From contig NZ_DAJPEN010000001.1 of assembly GCF_025993685.1 (NCBI RefSeq), positions 1,178,001 through 1,242,000 on the forward strand: 64,000 bases of DNA, in the 5' to 3' direction. The position numbers and the translations under genes were made by a program. Positions 1-7,482 of this stretch are shown piece by piece. This DNA is from Bacteroides mediterraneensis (lineage in GTDB: Bacteria; Bacteroidota; Bacteroidia; Bacteroidales; Bacteroidaceae). The notes beneath the pieces were generated by a model. That model searched no databases. It was not told the DNA's origin and was given only the letters and a program-made list of their open reading frames with translations. Numbering within the stretch: the stretch's first letter is position 1; the number at the start of each line of letters is the position of its first letter.

Positions 1-158
1 TTCACGTGTCAGTATATCATCGGCACACAGGCACACGGCATTGGCTTTCTTTCGCTCTCCTGTTACTATCGGTACGACCGTGGCATGAATTGCGGTGTGT
101 ACTCATCCATGTGTAGGACTGTCTCACATGAAGATACTGAACGAAAGATGGCTTCTTC
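1..158. other. Left edge, no gene recognised
   Basis: No complete gene is visible here. All plus-strand frames lack a recognisable family. On the minus strand a short open stretch (about 1-105, reading off the left edge) has a protein-like composition but no in-frame ATG before a stop, so it could be a fragment of a gene lying mostly outside the window. No terminator or promoter could be assigned with confidence. Confidence 0.4.
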
Positions 159-268
159 AGTACTTCCAAAGAAGTACTGGAGTACTCCCCTGAAAGTACT
201 GGAGTACTCCCCTGAAAGTACTGGAGTACTCCTTGGTCAGTACTAAAGTACTTCCAAGGAAGTACTGA
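159..268. repeat. 22-bp dyad repeat array 1 (AGTACT type)
   Basis: The palindrome AGTACT occurs ten times, starting at 159, 173, 181, 195, 203, 217, 225, 239, 247 and 261. Spacing alternates 14 and 8 bases without exception, giving a 22-bp period. Four complete dyads of the form AGTACTnnAGTACT start at 173, 195, 217 and 239, with half units at both ends. The spacers in the middle are CCCCTGAA. The outer units carry longer palindromes (AGTACTTCC-AA-GGAAGTACT at 247-266). A 22-bp unit cannot keep a reading frame, so it is not coding. The array lies upstream of the gene starting at 456. Its function is unknown. The geometry matches the arrays at 39119 and 60878. Confidence 0.9.
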
Positions 269-402
269 GAACTGTTGAGGATATATCTAGATATGCCTTG
301 GGCTTCCCGAACAGGGGAAGTGAAGGAGGGGATTCGTAGGTCATATAAATAAAAAAGGTAATTTGACTGACTTATAAAGCGGTTTTGACCAGTTCTTGGT
401 AG

Positions 403-431
403 TTGGAAACGGAAGAATTGCATTACTTTTG
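403..431 (+). promoter_or_regulatory. Bacteroidetes sigma-ABfr promoter
   Basis: TTG at 403-405 and TACTTTTG at 424-431 (TAnnTTTG consensus) are separated by 18 bases. Transcription would start near 437, leaving a leader of about 20 nt before the ATG at 456. This supports that ATG over an upstream in-frame ATG at 396, which lies before the promoter. Confidence 0.65.
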
Positions 432-455
432 CCTGCATCATCAATATTTTATACT

Positions 456-2540
456 ATGAACATACAATTTTACCAACGAATAAAGATTTTTCTTTGTACA
501 TGGGGGATGGCCGGATGCATTTGGGCGGCAGACTACCCGGTGAAAGTGACCCTTCATGCTGCTACCGGGGCCGTGGAACAGCTGACCTTGTCGGGAGATG
601 AGCAACAGATGGAATGGCTTGTGAAGACGGATGGGACCCAGTATCCGTGGGTGAAGGAAAACCTGGCCTGGGGATTAGGATATTTCACGATAGTGAAGGG
701 ACATGAAAGCGTAAAAGAAGAATGGCAGAAACCTGTGGAGATAAGTCCCGACGGCATGGAAGTGACCTATCGTGAAGGGGATATTCAGGTGCGGGTGACC
801 CGTGTGTGCAGGGACGGTGACCTGACAGAAAAATATACCTTTACCAATCGGGGGAAGGAAGCTGTCTCTCTTTACGACATAGGCATCTATACACCGTTGA
901 ATGATAATTATCCCGGAGCACAAGAGTGTATTAACGGTCGCACCAATGTGCAGGTGTGGGACGGAGAAAATGCGGCCTACGTCAATGCGCTTCGGATGGG
1001 AGGAACGGCTCCCCATCTGGGACTGGTTGTGACGGAAGGTTCCATAAAAAGTTATGAAGTCTGGGAGCGTGGCGACCGGAAGGGAAACTCGCACTATCGG
1101 GGAATTCTGGCCTTGAACTTGCCCGATTCTTTCTTGAGACCAGGCAGAAGCTGTTCTGTGGCGTGGACACTTTTTTCGCATAATGGCAATGAGGACTTCA
1201 AGCGGAAGCTGCTTGAGAAAGGCAGTCTGTTGGTGTCGTGCGACAAATATGTGTATCAGAAAGGGGAAACAGCCCGTATGCAGGTGCAGAGTGGTTTCCC
1301 ATTGGCAAGCTATGCGGCAAAGATGAACGGGGTGCCTGTTCCTGTGGTAGAAAAGGATGGAAAATATCTGGTGGAAGTGCCGTTGCTTCAGGCTGGGGAG
1401 GTACGTCTGGATTTCCTTTATAATGGTGGAAAGCAGACCCATGCCAGTTTGCTGGTGGTCAACAGTGAGCGGGAATTATTGGAAAAACGGGTGGAATTTA
1501 TCCGTATGCATCAGCAGATGAACAATCCTTCCGACCCGAGGTATGGAGCCTATATGGTATACGATAATGAGGGGGACAGCATTTATCTGAACGATACGCC
1601 CAACTGTAATCCTGTGGACCGTGATGAAGGGGCGGAACGTGTGGGCATGGGGGTGCTGCTGGCAAAGCAGTATCGCCTGACAAAAGATGAAAAGCTGAAG
1701 GAATCGTTATTGAAATATGCCCGGTTTTTGCGTGAAAAGTTGCAGACGAAGGATTTTGTGACGTATTCCAGCGTGGACCAGAAGAACCGTAACCGGGGAT
1801 ATAATTATATGTGGGTGGCCGATTTTTATTTCCAGATGTATCTGGCAACAGGTGACAGGCAGTTTGCGGTCTACGGGTATGAGACCTTACAGGCCATGTA
1901 CCGTCAGTTTGGTTACGGCTTTTATGCCATCGGCATTCCGGTGACCATCGGGTTGGAATCACTGGAAAAGGCGGGTATGAAAAAAGAGTACAAGAAGCTT
2001 TTGAAGGATTTTGAAAAGACGGGTGAAGTGTTTATCCAGAACGGGCTGGATTATCCCAAGTCGGAAGTAAATTATGAGCAGAGCATCGTGGCTCCTGCTG
2101 TTCATTTCCTGGCACAGCTTTACCTGGTGACGAAAGAACAGAAGTATCTGGATGAAGTAAAACGCCAGATGCCGGTGGTGGAGGCATTCAATGGTTTCCA
2201 GCCGAGCTTTCATCTGAACGAAATAGCGATACGTCATTGGGATGACTACTGGTTTGGCAAGCGGGAAATGTTCGGGGATACCTTCCCGCATTATTGGAGC
2301 ACGGTTACGGGAGCGGTTTATTATTACTATGCGCTTTGTACGGGCGACCAGTCTTATCTGGCGCGTGCGGAGAACATTGTGCGCAACAATCTGTGTCTGT
2401 TCTTTGAGGATGGAAGGGCTTCGTGTGCATATCTGTATCCTTATAAGATAGATGGAGTGAAGGGGCAATTTTATGACCCCTATGCCAACGACCAGGACTG
2501 GGCGCTGGTGTATTATCTGTTGATACACGAAGGTATCTGA
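456..2540 (+). CDS. Secreted (alpha/alpha)6-barrel (six-hairpin glycosidase-like) protein
   Basis: The protein has 694 residues. A signal peptide (MNIQFYQRIKIF..., cleavage near the AADYP sequence) sends it out of the cytoplasm. Residues about 30-270 look like an all-beta region. Residues about 340-690 are helical, with repeated aromatic motifs such as NRGYNYMWVADFYFQMY, YAIGIPVTIGLESLEKAG, FHLNEIAIRHWDDYWFG and DTFPHYWSTVTGAVYYYYA, which recall (alpha/alpha)6-barrel glycosidases or polysaccharide lyases. Acidic residues in the DEGAERVGMG and HWDDYWFG segments are catalytic candidates. I cannot assign a GH or PL family. It is monocistronic, with its own promoter and a terminator shared with the convergent ispE. 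A role in glycan breakdown in the periplasm or outer membrane is inferred from fold and organism. Confidence 0.6.
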   Translation: MNIQFYQRIKIFLCTWGMAGCIWAADYPVKVTLHAATGAVEQLTLSGDEQQMEWLVKTDGTQYPWVKENLAWGLGYFTIVKGHESVKEEWQKPVEISPDGMEVTYREGDIQVRVTRVCRDGDLTEKYTFTNRGKEAVSLYDIGIYTPLNDNYPGAQECINGRTNVQVWDGENAAYVNALRMGGTAPHLGLVVTEGSIKSYEVWERGDRKGNSHYRGILALNLPDSFLRPGRSCSVAWTLFSHNGNEDFKRKLLEKGSLLVSCDKYVYQKGETARMQVQSGFPLASYAAKMNGVPVPVVEKDGKYLVEVPLLQAGEVRLDFLYNGGKQTHASLLVVNSERELLEKRVEFIRMHQQMNNPSDPRYGAYMVYDNEGDSIYLNDTPNCNPVDRDEGAERVGMGVLLAKQYRLTKDEKLKESLLKYARFLREKLQTKDFVTYSSVDQKNRNRGYNYMWVADFYFQMYLATGDRQFAVYGYETLQAMYRQFGYGFYAIGIPVTIGLESLEKAGMKKEYKKLLKDFEKTGEVFIQNGLDYPKSEVNYEQSIVAPAVHFLAQLYLVTKEQKYLDEVKRQMPVVEAFNGFQPSFHLNEIAIRHWDDYWFGKREMFGDTFPHYWSTVTGAVYYYYALCTGDQSYLARAENIVRNNLCLFFEDGRASCAYLYPYKIDGVKGQFYDPYANDQDWALVYYLLIHEGI

Positions 2541-2563
2541 GCAGGCTATGGCTTGGAATGATA

Positions 2564-2604
2564 ATGCCCGCAGGTTCTCAGCATGTCTGACAACCTGCGG
2601 GCAT
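2564..2604. terminator. Bidirectional hairpin terminator
   Basis: Perfect 13-bp stem, ATGCCCGCAGGTT at 2564-2576 and its complement at 2592-2604, with a 15-nt loop. It sits between the convergent genes ending at 2540 and 2638 and can serve both. Confidence 0.8.
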
Positions 2605-2637
2605 ATTTGTATAGGTTATGCGGAGAAAGTCGGACAC

Positions 2638-3462
2638 TTAGTCCAGTTCTCTCTGACGGCAGAAGCAGCCGCCGAATTTCTCGTCCACGTTTTCTACCGG
2701 CTGGCGGAAGATGCCGTACACCGAGGAGCCGGAACCGCTCATGCTGGCAAACACGGCGCCCAGGTCGTACAGTTCGTCCTTGATGGCGGCAATTTCCGGA
2801 TGTTGCAGGAAAACGCTGTCTTCAAAATCATTCTTCATGCTGTCTTTCCACGTTTCTACCGGCTGGCGGACAATCTCCTTCAAGGAAACCTCCGGCTTGT
2901 GGGGAGTGATGTGGGCAAAGGCTTCGCGGGTGGATACGAAAATGTCCGGTTTCACCAGCACGAGGTAGTAGCCGGAAAGTGACAGACGGATGGGTTCAAA
3001 AATGTTGCCGATGCCGGTGGCAAAGACCGGCTGGTTGCGGATGAAGAAGGCACAGTCGGCACCCAGACGGGCGGCGTAGGTCTCCATCTCTTCCAGACTC
3101 AGGTTCAAGCGGAATTTTTCGTTCAGCAGCTTGATCATGAACGCGCAGTCGGACGAGCCGCCTCCCAGTCCCGCACCTGTAGGAATGTGCTTGAACAGGT
3201 GGATGTCGATGGGCGGCATCTCGTGGTCTTTCTTCAGCAGTTCGTAGGCTTTCACCACCAGGTTGTCTTCCGGAGCGCCTTCAAGGGCGGTTCCTTTTAC
3301 GTGGAGGGTATAAGGAGTGTCATCTTTTTCTCTTCGCGTCACCTCCAGTGCGTCTTGCAGGTGGATGGGGTAAAAAATGGTTTCCAGATTGTGGTAACCA
3401 TCGGCGCGTTTTTCAGTAATATTCAGGCCAAGGTTTATTTTGGCATTTGGAAAGGTAATCAT
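2638..3462 (-). CDS. ispE: 4-diphosphocytidyl-2-C-methyl-D-erythritol kinase
   Basis: This cytoplasmic GHMP-family kinase phosphorylates CDP-methylerythritol at the 2-hydroxyl in the MEP pathway of isoprenoid synthesis. The protein has 274 residues, the usual length. It begins with the IspE signature NAKINLGLNITEKRADGYHN (residues 6-25). The glycine-rich ATP loop PTGAGLGGGSSD is at 94-105, and a C-terminal SGSGSSVYG motif is near 241-249. The start MITFPNAKINLG matches the family. It is transcribed divergently from dnaB with about 100 bp between the start codons, and convergently with the gene at 456. Confidence 0.95.
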   Translation of the reverse strand: MITFPNAKINLGLNITEKRADGYHNLETIFYPIHLQDALEVTRREKDDTPYTLHVKGTALEGAPEDNLVVKAYELLKKDHEMPPIDIHLFKHIPTGAGLGGGSSDCAFMIKLLNEKFRLNLSLEEMETYAARLGADCAFFIRNQPVFATGIGNIFEPIRLSLSGYYLVLVKPDIFVSTREAFAHITPHKPEVSLKEIVRQPVETWKDSMKNDFEDSVFLQHPEIAAIKDELYDLGAVFASMSGSGSSVYGIFRQPVENVDEKFGGCFCRQRELD

Positions 3463-3534
3463 AGTGTCGTTTGTTTTTTGTTGCTCAAATATACACGAAA
3501 GTTTTTAGAAAAACGGGATTCACGGAAAAAATCG

Positions 3535-3542
3535 TATCTTTG
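3535..3542 (+). promoter_or_regulatory. dnaB promoter -7 element
   Basis: TATCTTTG matches TAnnTTTG and lies 21 bases before the dnaB ATG at 3564. The T-rich stretch near 3511-3515 could be the -33 region but is not a clear TTG. Confidence 0.55.
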
Positions 3543-3563
3543 CCCCACTTAAATAAAAAACAA

Positions 3564-5126
3564 ATGGCAGAACCGAGAAGAAATACACGTGTGGCGAAAA
3601 CGGCCAAGACCAAGACGATGGATGAATATGGGCATTTGCAGCCGCAGGCTCCTGAACTGGAGGAAGCGGTGCTGGGTGCACTGATGATAGAAAAGGATGC
3701 GTATTCGCTGGTGAGCGAGATTCTTCGCCCGGAATCGTTCTACGAACACCGGCACCAGCTGATTTATGCGGCGATTACTGACTTGGCCATCCAGCAGAAA
3801 CCGATTGATATCCTCACCGTGACCGAACAGTTGCGTTCGCGAGGCGATTTGGAAGAGGTGGGCGGACCGTTTTATATCACGCAGCTGAGTGGTAAGGTGG
3901 CTTCGTCGGCCCACATTGAATATCATGCCCGCATCATTGCCCAGAAGTTTCTGGCGCGTGAACTGATTTCTTTCACAAGCAGCATACAGACCAAGGCGTT
4001 CGATGAGACGCAGGATGTGGACGACCTGATGCAGGAGGCCGAAGGAAAGCTCTTCGAAATTTCCCAGCAGAACATGAAGAAGGATTACACGCAGATTAAT
4101 CCGGTCATCCAGGAGGCCTACGAGATGTTGCAGAAGGCAGCGGCCCGTACCGACGGTCTGAGCGGACTTTCGAGTGGTTTCCATCAGTTGGATAAGATGA
4201 CTTCGGGCTGGCAGAATTCCGACCTGATTATCATTGCGGCCCGTCCGGCCATGGGTAAGACGGCGTTCGTGCTTTCCATGGCAAAGAACATGGCGGTGAA
4301 CAACAAGGTGCCGGTAGCGTTGTTCTCGCTTGAAATGAGCAACGTGCAGCTGGTGAACCGTCTGATTGTGAACGTCTGTGAGATTCCGGGTGAGAAAATC
4401 AAGAGCGGTCAGCTGGCACCTTACGAGTGGGGACAGCTCGACTATAAAATCAAGGAACTGTATGATGCTCCGTTGTATGTGGACGATACGCCGTCATTGT
4501 CTGTATTCGAATTGCGAACCAAGGCGCGCCGTCTGGTGCGTGAGCACGGGGTGAAGATTATAATCATCGACTACCTTCAGCTGATGAATGCCAGTGGAAT
4601 GTCGTTCGGCAGCCGTCAGGAAGAGGTCAGTACTATCTCGCGTTCGTTGAAGGGACTGGCCAAGGAACTGAATATTCCGATTGTGGCCCTGAGCCAGTTG
4701 AACCGTGGCGTGGAGAACCGTGAAGGTATTGACGGGAAGCGTCCGCAGTTGAGCGACCTGCGTGAGTCGGGAGCCATCGAGCAGGATGCCGATATGGTGT
4801 GCTTCATCCACCGTCCGGAATATTACAAGATTTATACCGACGAGAAGGGAAACGACTTGCACGGCATGGCCGAAATCATCATTGCCAAGCATCGTAACGG
4901 TGCGGTAGGCGATGTGTTGCTGCGCTTCCGTGGTGAGTATGCCCGTTTCCAGAATCCGGACGACGATATGATTGTACCGATGCCGGGTGAGGAAAAGCCG
5001 GCTCCGGTGCTCCGTTCGAAGATGAATAGCGGCGGGGGACAGGATTTCGTTCCGCCTCCACCCACTGATTTGCCTCCGATGCCCGATAATCCGTTTGGCG
5101 CTCCGGTGCCGGATGTTCCGTTTTAA
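3564..5126 (+). CDS. dnaB: Replicative DNA helicase
   Basis: DnaB is the hexameric 5'-3' helicase that unwinds DNA at the replication fork. The protein has 520 residues. An N-terminal helical domain starts at about residue 28 (QAPELEEAVLGALMIEKDAY). The RecA-like C-terminal domain has Walker A ARPAMGKTA at 226-234, the segment LFSLEMS, and Walker B IIIIDYLQLM near 345, followed by ALSQLNRGVE and LRESGAIEQDAD. No intein interrupts it. The C-terminus has a proline-rich tail after residue 490 (PPPPTDLPPMPDNPFG), as is common in Bacteroidales. I chose ATG 3564 (MAEPRR) because it follows the promoter; an in-frame start at 3471 would precede it. Confidence 0.96.
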   Translation: MAEPRRNTRVAKTAKTKTMDEYGHLQPQAPELEEAVLGALMIEKDAYSLVSEILRPESFYEHRHQLIYAAITDLAIQQKPIDILTVTEQLRSRGDLEEVGGPFYITQLSGKVASSAHIEYHARIIAQKFLARELISFTSSIQTKAFDETQDVDDLMQEAEGKLFEISQQNMKKDYTQINPVIQEAYEMLQKAAARTDGLSGLSSGFHQLDKMTSGWQNSDLIIIAARPAMGKTAFVLSMAKNMAVNNKVPVALFSLEMSNVQLVNRLIVNVCEIPGEKIKSGQLAPYEWGQLDYKIKELYDAPLYVDDTPSLSVFELRTKARRLVREHGVKIIIIDYLQLMNASGMSFGSRQEEVSTISRSLKGLAKELNIPIVALSQLNRGVENREGIDGKRPQLSDLRESGAIEQDADMVCFIHRPEYYKIYTDEKGNDLHGMAEIIIAKHRNGAVGDVLLRFRGEYARFQNPDDDMIVPMPGEEKPAPVLRSKMNSGGGQDFVPPPPTDLPPMPDNPFGAPVPDVPF

Positions 5127-5143
5127 GGCCGAATTAAAATATT

Positions 5144-5175
5144 ACAGGCGGCTCGCTTTGATGCGGGCCGCCTGT
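5144..5175. terminator. Bidirectional hairpin terminator
   Basis: Stem ACAGGCGGC at 5144-5152 pairs perfectly with GCCGCCTGT at 5167-5175 over a 14-nt loop. It lies between the convergent ends of dnaB (5126) and the fucosidase (5203). Confidence 0.8.
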
Positions 5176-5202
5176 GGTGTATCTATACGGGTTGTTTCTG
5201 AA

Positions 5203-7026
5203 TTACTGTGCAACGGTCACCCCGAATTCCTCCAGTTCTACCGTGGCGGTAGTGGCATCGGGAGTCGTAGCTTCCAGTTTGATGAACCGGGCAGATTCTG
5301 CCTGCGGAAGGGTCACGGTCTGCGGCAGCGGATTGTGCATGATGTTGCTGAACTCTCCGCGGCTGATCAGTTCTTTCCATTTCTTCCCATCCTGACTCAC
5401 ATAGAACTTATAGCGGAAGGCCATGGTCGGTTTGGCTTCTGCGTTCAGAGGTGCATAGGTAAAGGCCTTGAGGGTAACAGTCTTTCCCAAGTCGATGGTC
5501 AGCGGGGAAGCCGACAGCTCCTTCCAGGAGTCTCTGGACAGGTTGTTCCAGTTGGCTGCGCTTCCTTGTTCAGCCAGCGGCTGGGCGTAGTAAGCCGCCA
5601 CTTGCTGGATGTGCGCGTTCAGTCGGCTCTGGTTGATGGTGACTTTCAAGGAGTCGGTCACGGTATCAGGAAAGCGTACCATGCGTTTGTAGCCCACGGT
5701 GGTTCCTTTTCCCAGAATCTTCCAGCTGCCGTTGTCCCAAGCTTCGAGGGTGAAGTCTTCCACTCTCTGTCCTTTGGAGATGTCTTCTTGCAGCATCACC
5801 ACGTTGATAGGGCTTTGGCTTTTTACGGCATAGGTGCGTGCAGCTCCCTGCGGAGCTTCCCAAGGCTGGTCTCCACGGAGCACTTTGTTGTCTTTGAACG
5901 TTTCTTGGCGGTAAGCGGCAAATTCTTTCAGACGGGCCACATCGGCTTCATGAATCCGTCCCCGACGGTCGGGAGGAATGTTCAGCAGGAGGACAGAGTT
6001 GTAGCCTACCGACTGGAAATAGATGTCCGACAGTTGCTTCAGACTTTTTACCTTGTCATTTTCAGCTTCATGCCAGAACCATCCCGGACGGATGGATACG
6101 TCGACTTCCGACGGATACCAGAAAAGCTCAGTGGCATCTTTCAGCATTTCGCGGCTGCCCAGGTCTTTGGCCTGACTGTACACTTTCAGGCGGGCATTGT
6201 TTGCTTCCGAGCGGGCGTAAATTCCCGGGGTCAGAACCGTGGCACTCCATTCGGTTTCGCGTCCAAGGCCTTTTTCGTTGCCTACCCAGCGTACGTCGTC
6301 GCCCATGATGGCCATGACGGCTTTGGGTTGCAGGCGCTGGATGGTCTTGTAGAAGGCATCCCAGTCGTAGGTTTGTTTTTTCCCGTTGGGACCTTCTCCG
6401 TTTGCGCCGTCAAACCATACTTCGTGTACTTCTCCATAGTTGGTCAGCAGTTCGGTCAGCTGTTCGATGAAGAATTTGTTGTAGGCAGGAGAATCGCCAT
6501 AGCAGCTGGCGTTCCGGTCCCATGGTGACAGGTAGACACCAAATTTCATGTCATATTTGGTACAGGCATCGCGAAGTTCCTTGACCACATCGCCTTTCCC
6601 GTTTTTCCAAGGAGAAGACGCTACGGAGTGAGTAGTGGTCTTGGTAGGCCACAGGCAGAACCCGTCGTGGTGCTTGGCGGTGAGCAATACCATCTTGAAA
6701 CCGGCTTCTTTCAGGGTCTTCACCCATTGTTCGGCATCCAGGTCGGTGGGGTTGAACAGTGCCGGATCTTCCGAGCCGTCGCCCCATTCCCTGTCAGTAA
6801 ACGTGTTGATGCCGAAGTGCAGGAAGGCCGTCAGCTCCATCTGTTGCCAGGCCAACTGCTGAGGCGTAGGAACCAGACGGGCCGCCATGGATACTTTCTG
6901 TTCCATGGTTTCATTGCCGGAAAAAGGCAGGTGCTTTACGAAATAGGCAGTGTCTTGCTGTGCCTGCATTCCTATGGGGAGGGAAAGCAGTGCGCATGCC
7001 GCGAGAAATTGAGGTAGTTTTTTCAT
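5203..7026 (-). CDS. Alpha-L-fucosidase, GH29
   Basis: This predicted secreted retaining fucosidase would release terminal fucose from host or plant glycans. The mature protein follows a signal peptide ending near GMQAQ (residues 1-22), for 607 residues in all. The GH29 barrel has FLHFGINTFTDREWG (68-82), TAKHHDGFCLWPT (117-129) and the nucleophile motif EVWFDGANG, with Asp at about 206. After about residue 350 there are beta-rich C-terminal domains that resemble F5/8 type C (discoidin) carbohydrate-binding modules. I start at ATG 7026 because it opens the signal peptide; an upstream in-frame ATG at 7140 adds 38 residues of unlikely sequence. It stands alone, with no SusC/D pair beside it. 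Confidence 0.9.
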   Translation of the reverse strand: MKKLPQFLAACALLSLPIGMQAQQDTAYFVKHLPFSGNETMEQKVSMAARLVPTPQQLAWQQMELTAFLHFGINTFTDREWGDGSEDPALFNPTDLDAEQWVKTLKEAGFKMVLLTAKHHDGFCLWPTKTTTHSVASSPWKNGKGDVVKELRDACTKYDMKFGVYLSPWDRNASCYGDSPAYNKFFIEQLTELLTNYGEVHEVWFDGANGEGPNGKKQTYDWDAFYKTIQRLQPKAVMAIMGDDVRWVGNEKGLGRETEWSATVLTPGIYARSEANNARLKVYSQAKDLGSREMLKDATELFWYPSEVDVSIRPGWFWHEAENDKVKSLKQLSDIYFQSVGYNSVLLLNIPPDRRGRIHEADVARLKEFAAYRQETFKDNKVLRGDQPWEAPQGAARTYAVKSQSPINVVMLQEDISKGQRVEDFTLEAWDNGSWKILGKGTTVGYKRMVRFPDTVTDSLKVTINQSRLNAHIQQVAAYYAQPLAEQGSAANWNNLSRDSWKELSASPLTIDLGKTVTLKAFTYAPLNAEAKPTMAFRYKFYVSQDGKKWKELISRGEFSNIMHNPLPQTVTLPQAESARFIKLEATTPDATTATVELEEFGVTVAQ

Positions 7027-7436
7027 AATGAGATTGTTTTCAGATTGTGATTTTGTTTCATAAATAAATGAAATAGTCCTTGAAAATGCTTCATAAGGAC
7101 ATTTCTTGTATATTCTAGGCGTAAAATTAATATAACTCATTCAATTTTCAGCTATTTCCGGTAATAAATCTGTAATTAAAAGATTTTTGAGCAAGGATTT
7201 CTTTGTAGAAAGCAGGATATTGTCCGATTTTAGGAAAGTATCCGAGGAAGGTAAGCACGAGCGATAGAGAATGAAGGAGTTTTCAGAATAGTGGATGGAT
7301 GGGCGGAATCGAAATGAAAATAAAATGTGGCTTCCTTGACGGCGGAATGTCGAATATTTGTCTCTTTAAAACCTTATCATTCAGCTTAATTTGATGCAAT
7401 CTGCGGATTTTATTAGAATATTCCATCTAATTTTTA
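7027..7436. other. Intergenic stretch between divergent genes
   Basis: This 410-bp AT-rich region separates the fucosidase and pheT start codons. I see no gene, RNA gene or repeat array. No clear TAnnTTTG element faces the fucosidase, so its promoter is unresolved. Confidence 0.5.
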
Positions 7437-7444
7437 TAACTTTG
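7437..7444 (+). promoter_or_regulatory. pheT promoter -7 element
   Basis: TAACTTTG matches TAnnTTTG and lies 38 bases before the pheT ATG at 7483. The -33 region is not a clear TTG. Confidence 0.5.
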
Positions 7445-7482
7445 CGCATCATTCTTAGGATATTATAAAAAAATTATACGAT

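Noticed and set aside
1..105. Minus-strand coding fragment at the left edge
   Set aside because: The open stretch looks protein-like but has no in-frame start after its stop codon and no family I can name; too short to call.
159..268. AGTACT array as a CRISPR
   Set aside because: Spacers are 2 and 8 bases and nearly identical to each other, repeats are palindromes of 6 bases, and no cas genes are nearby.
5095..6528. A 477-codon plus-strand frame over the fucosidase
   Set aside because: Antisense to an intact GH29 gene, with no recognisable domain and low-complexity Phe/Val/Gly content.
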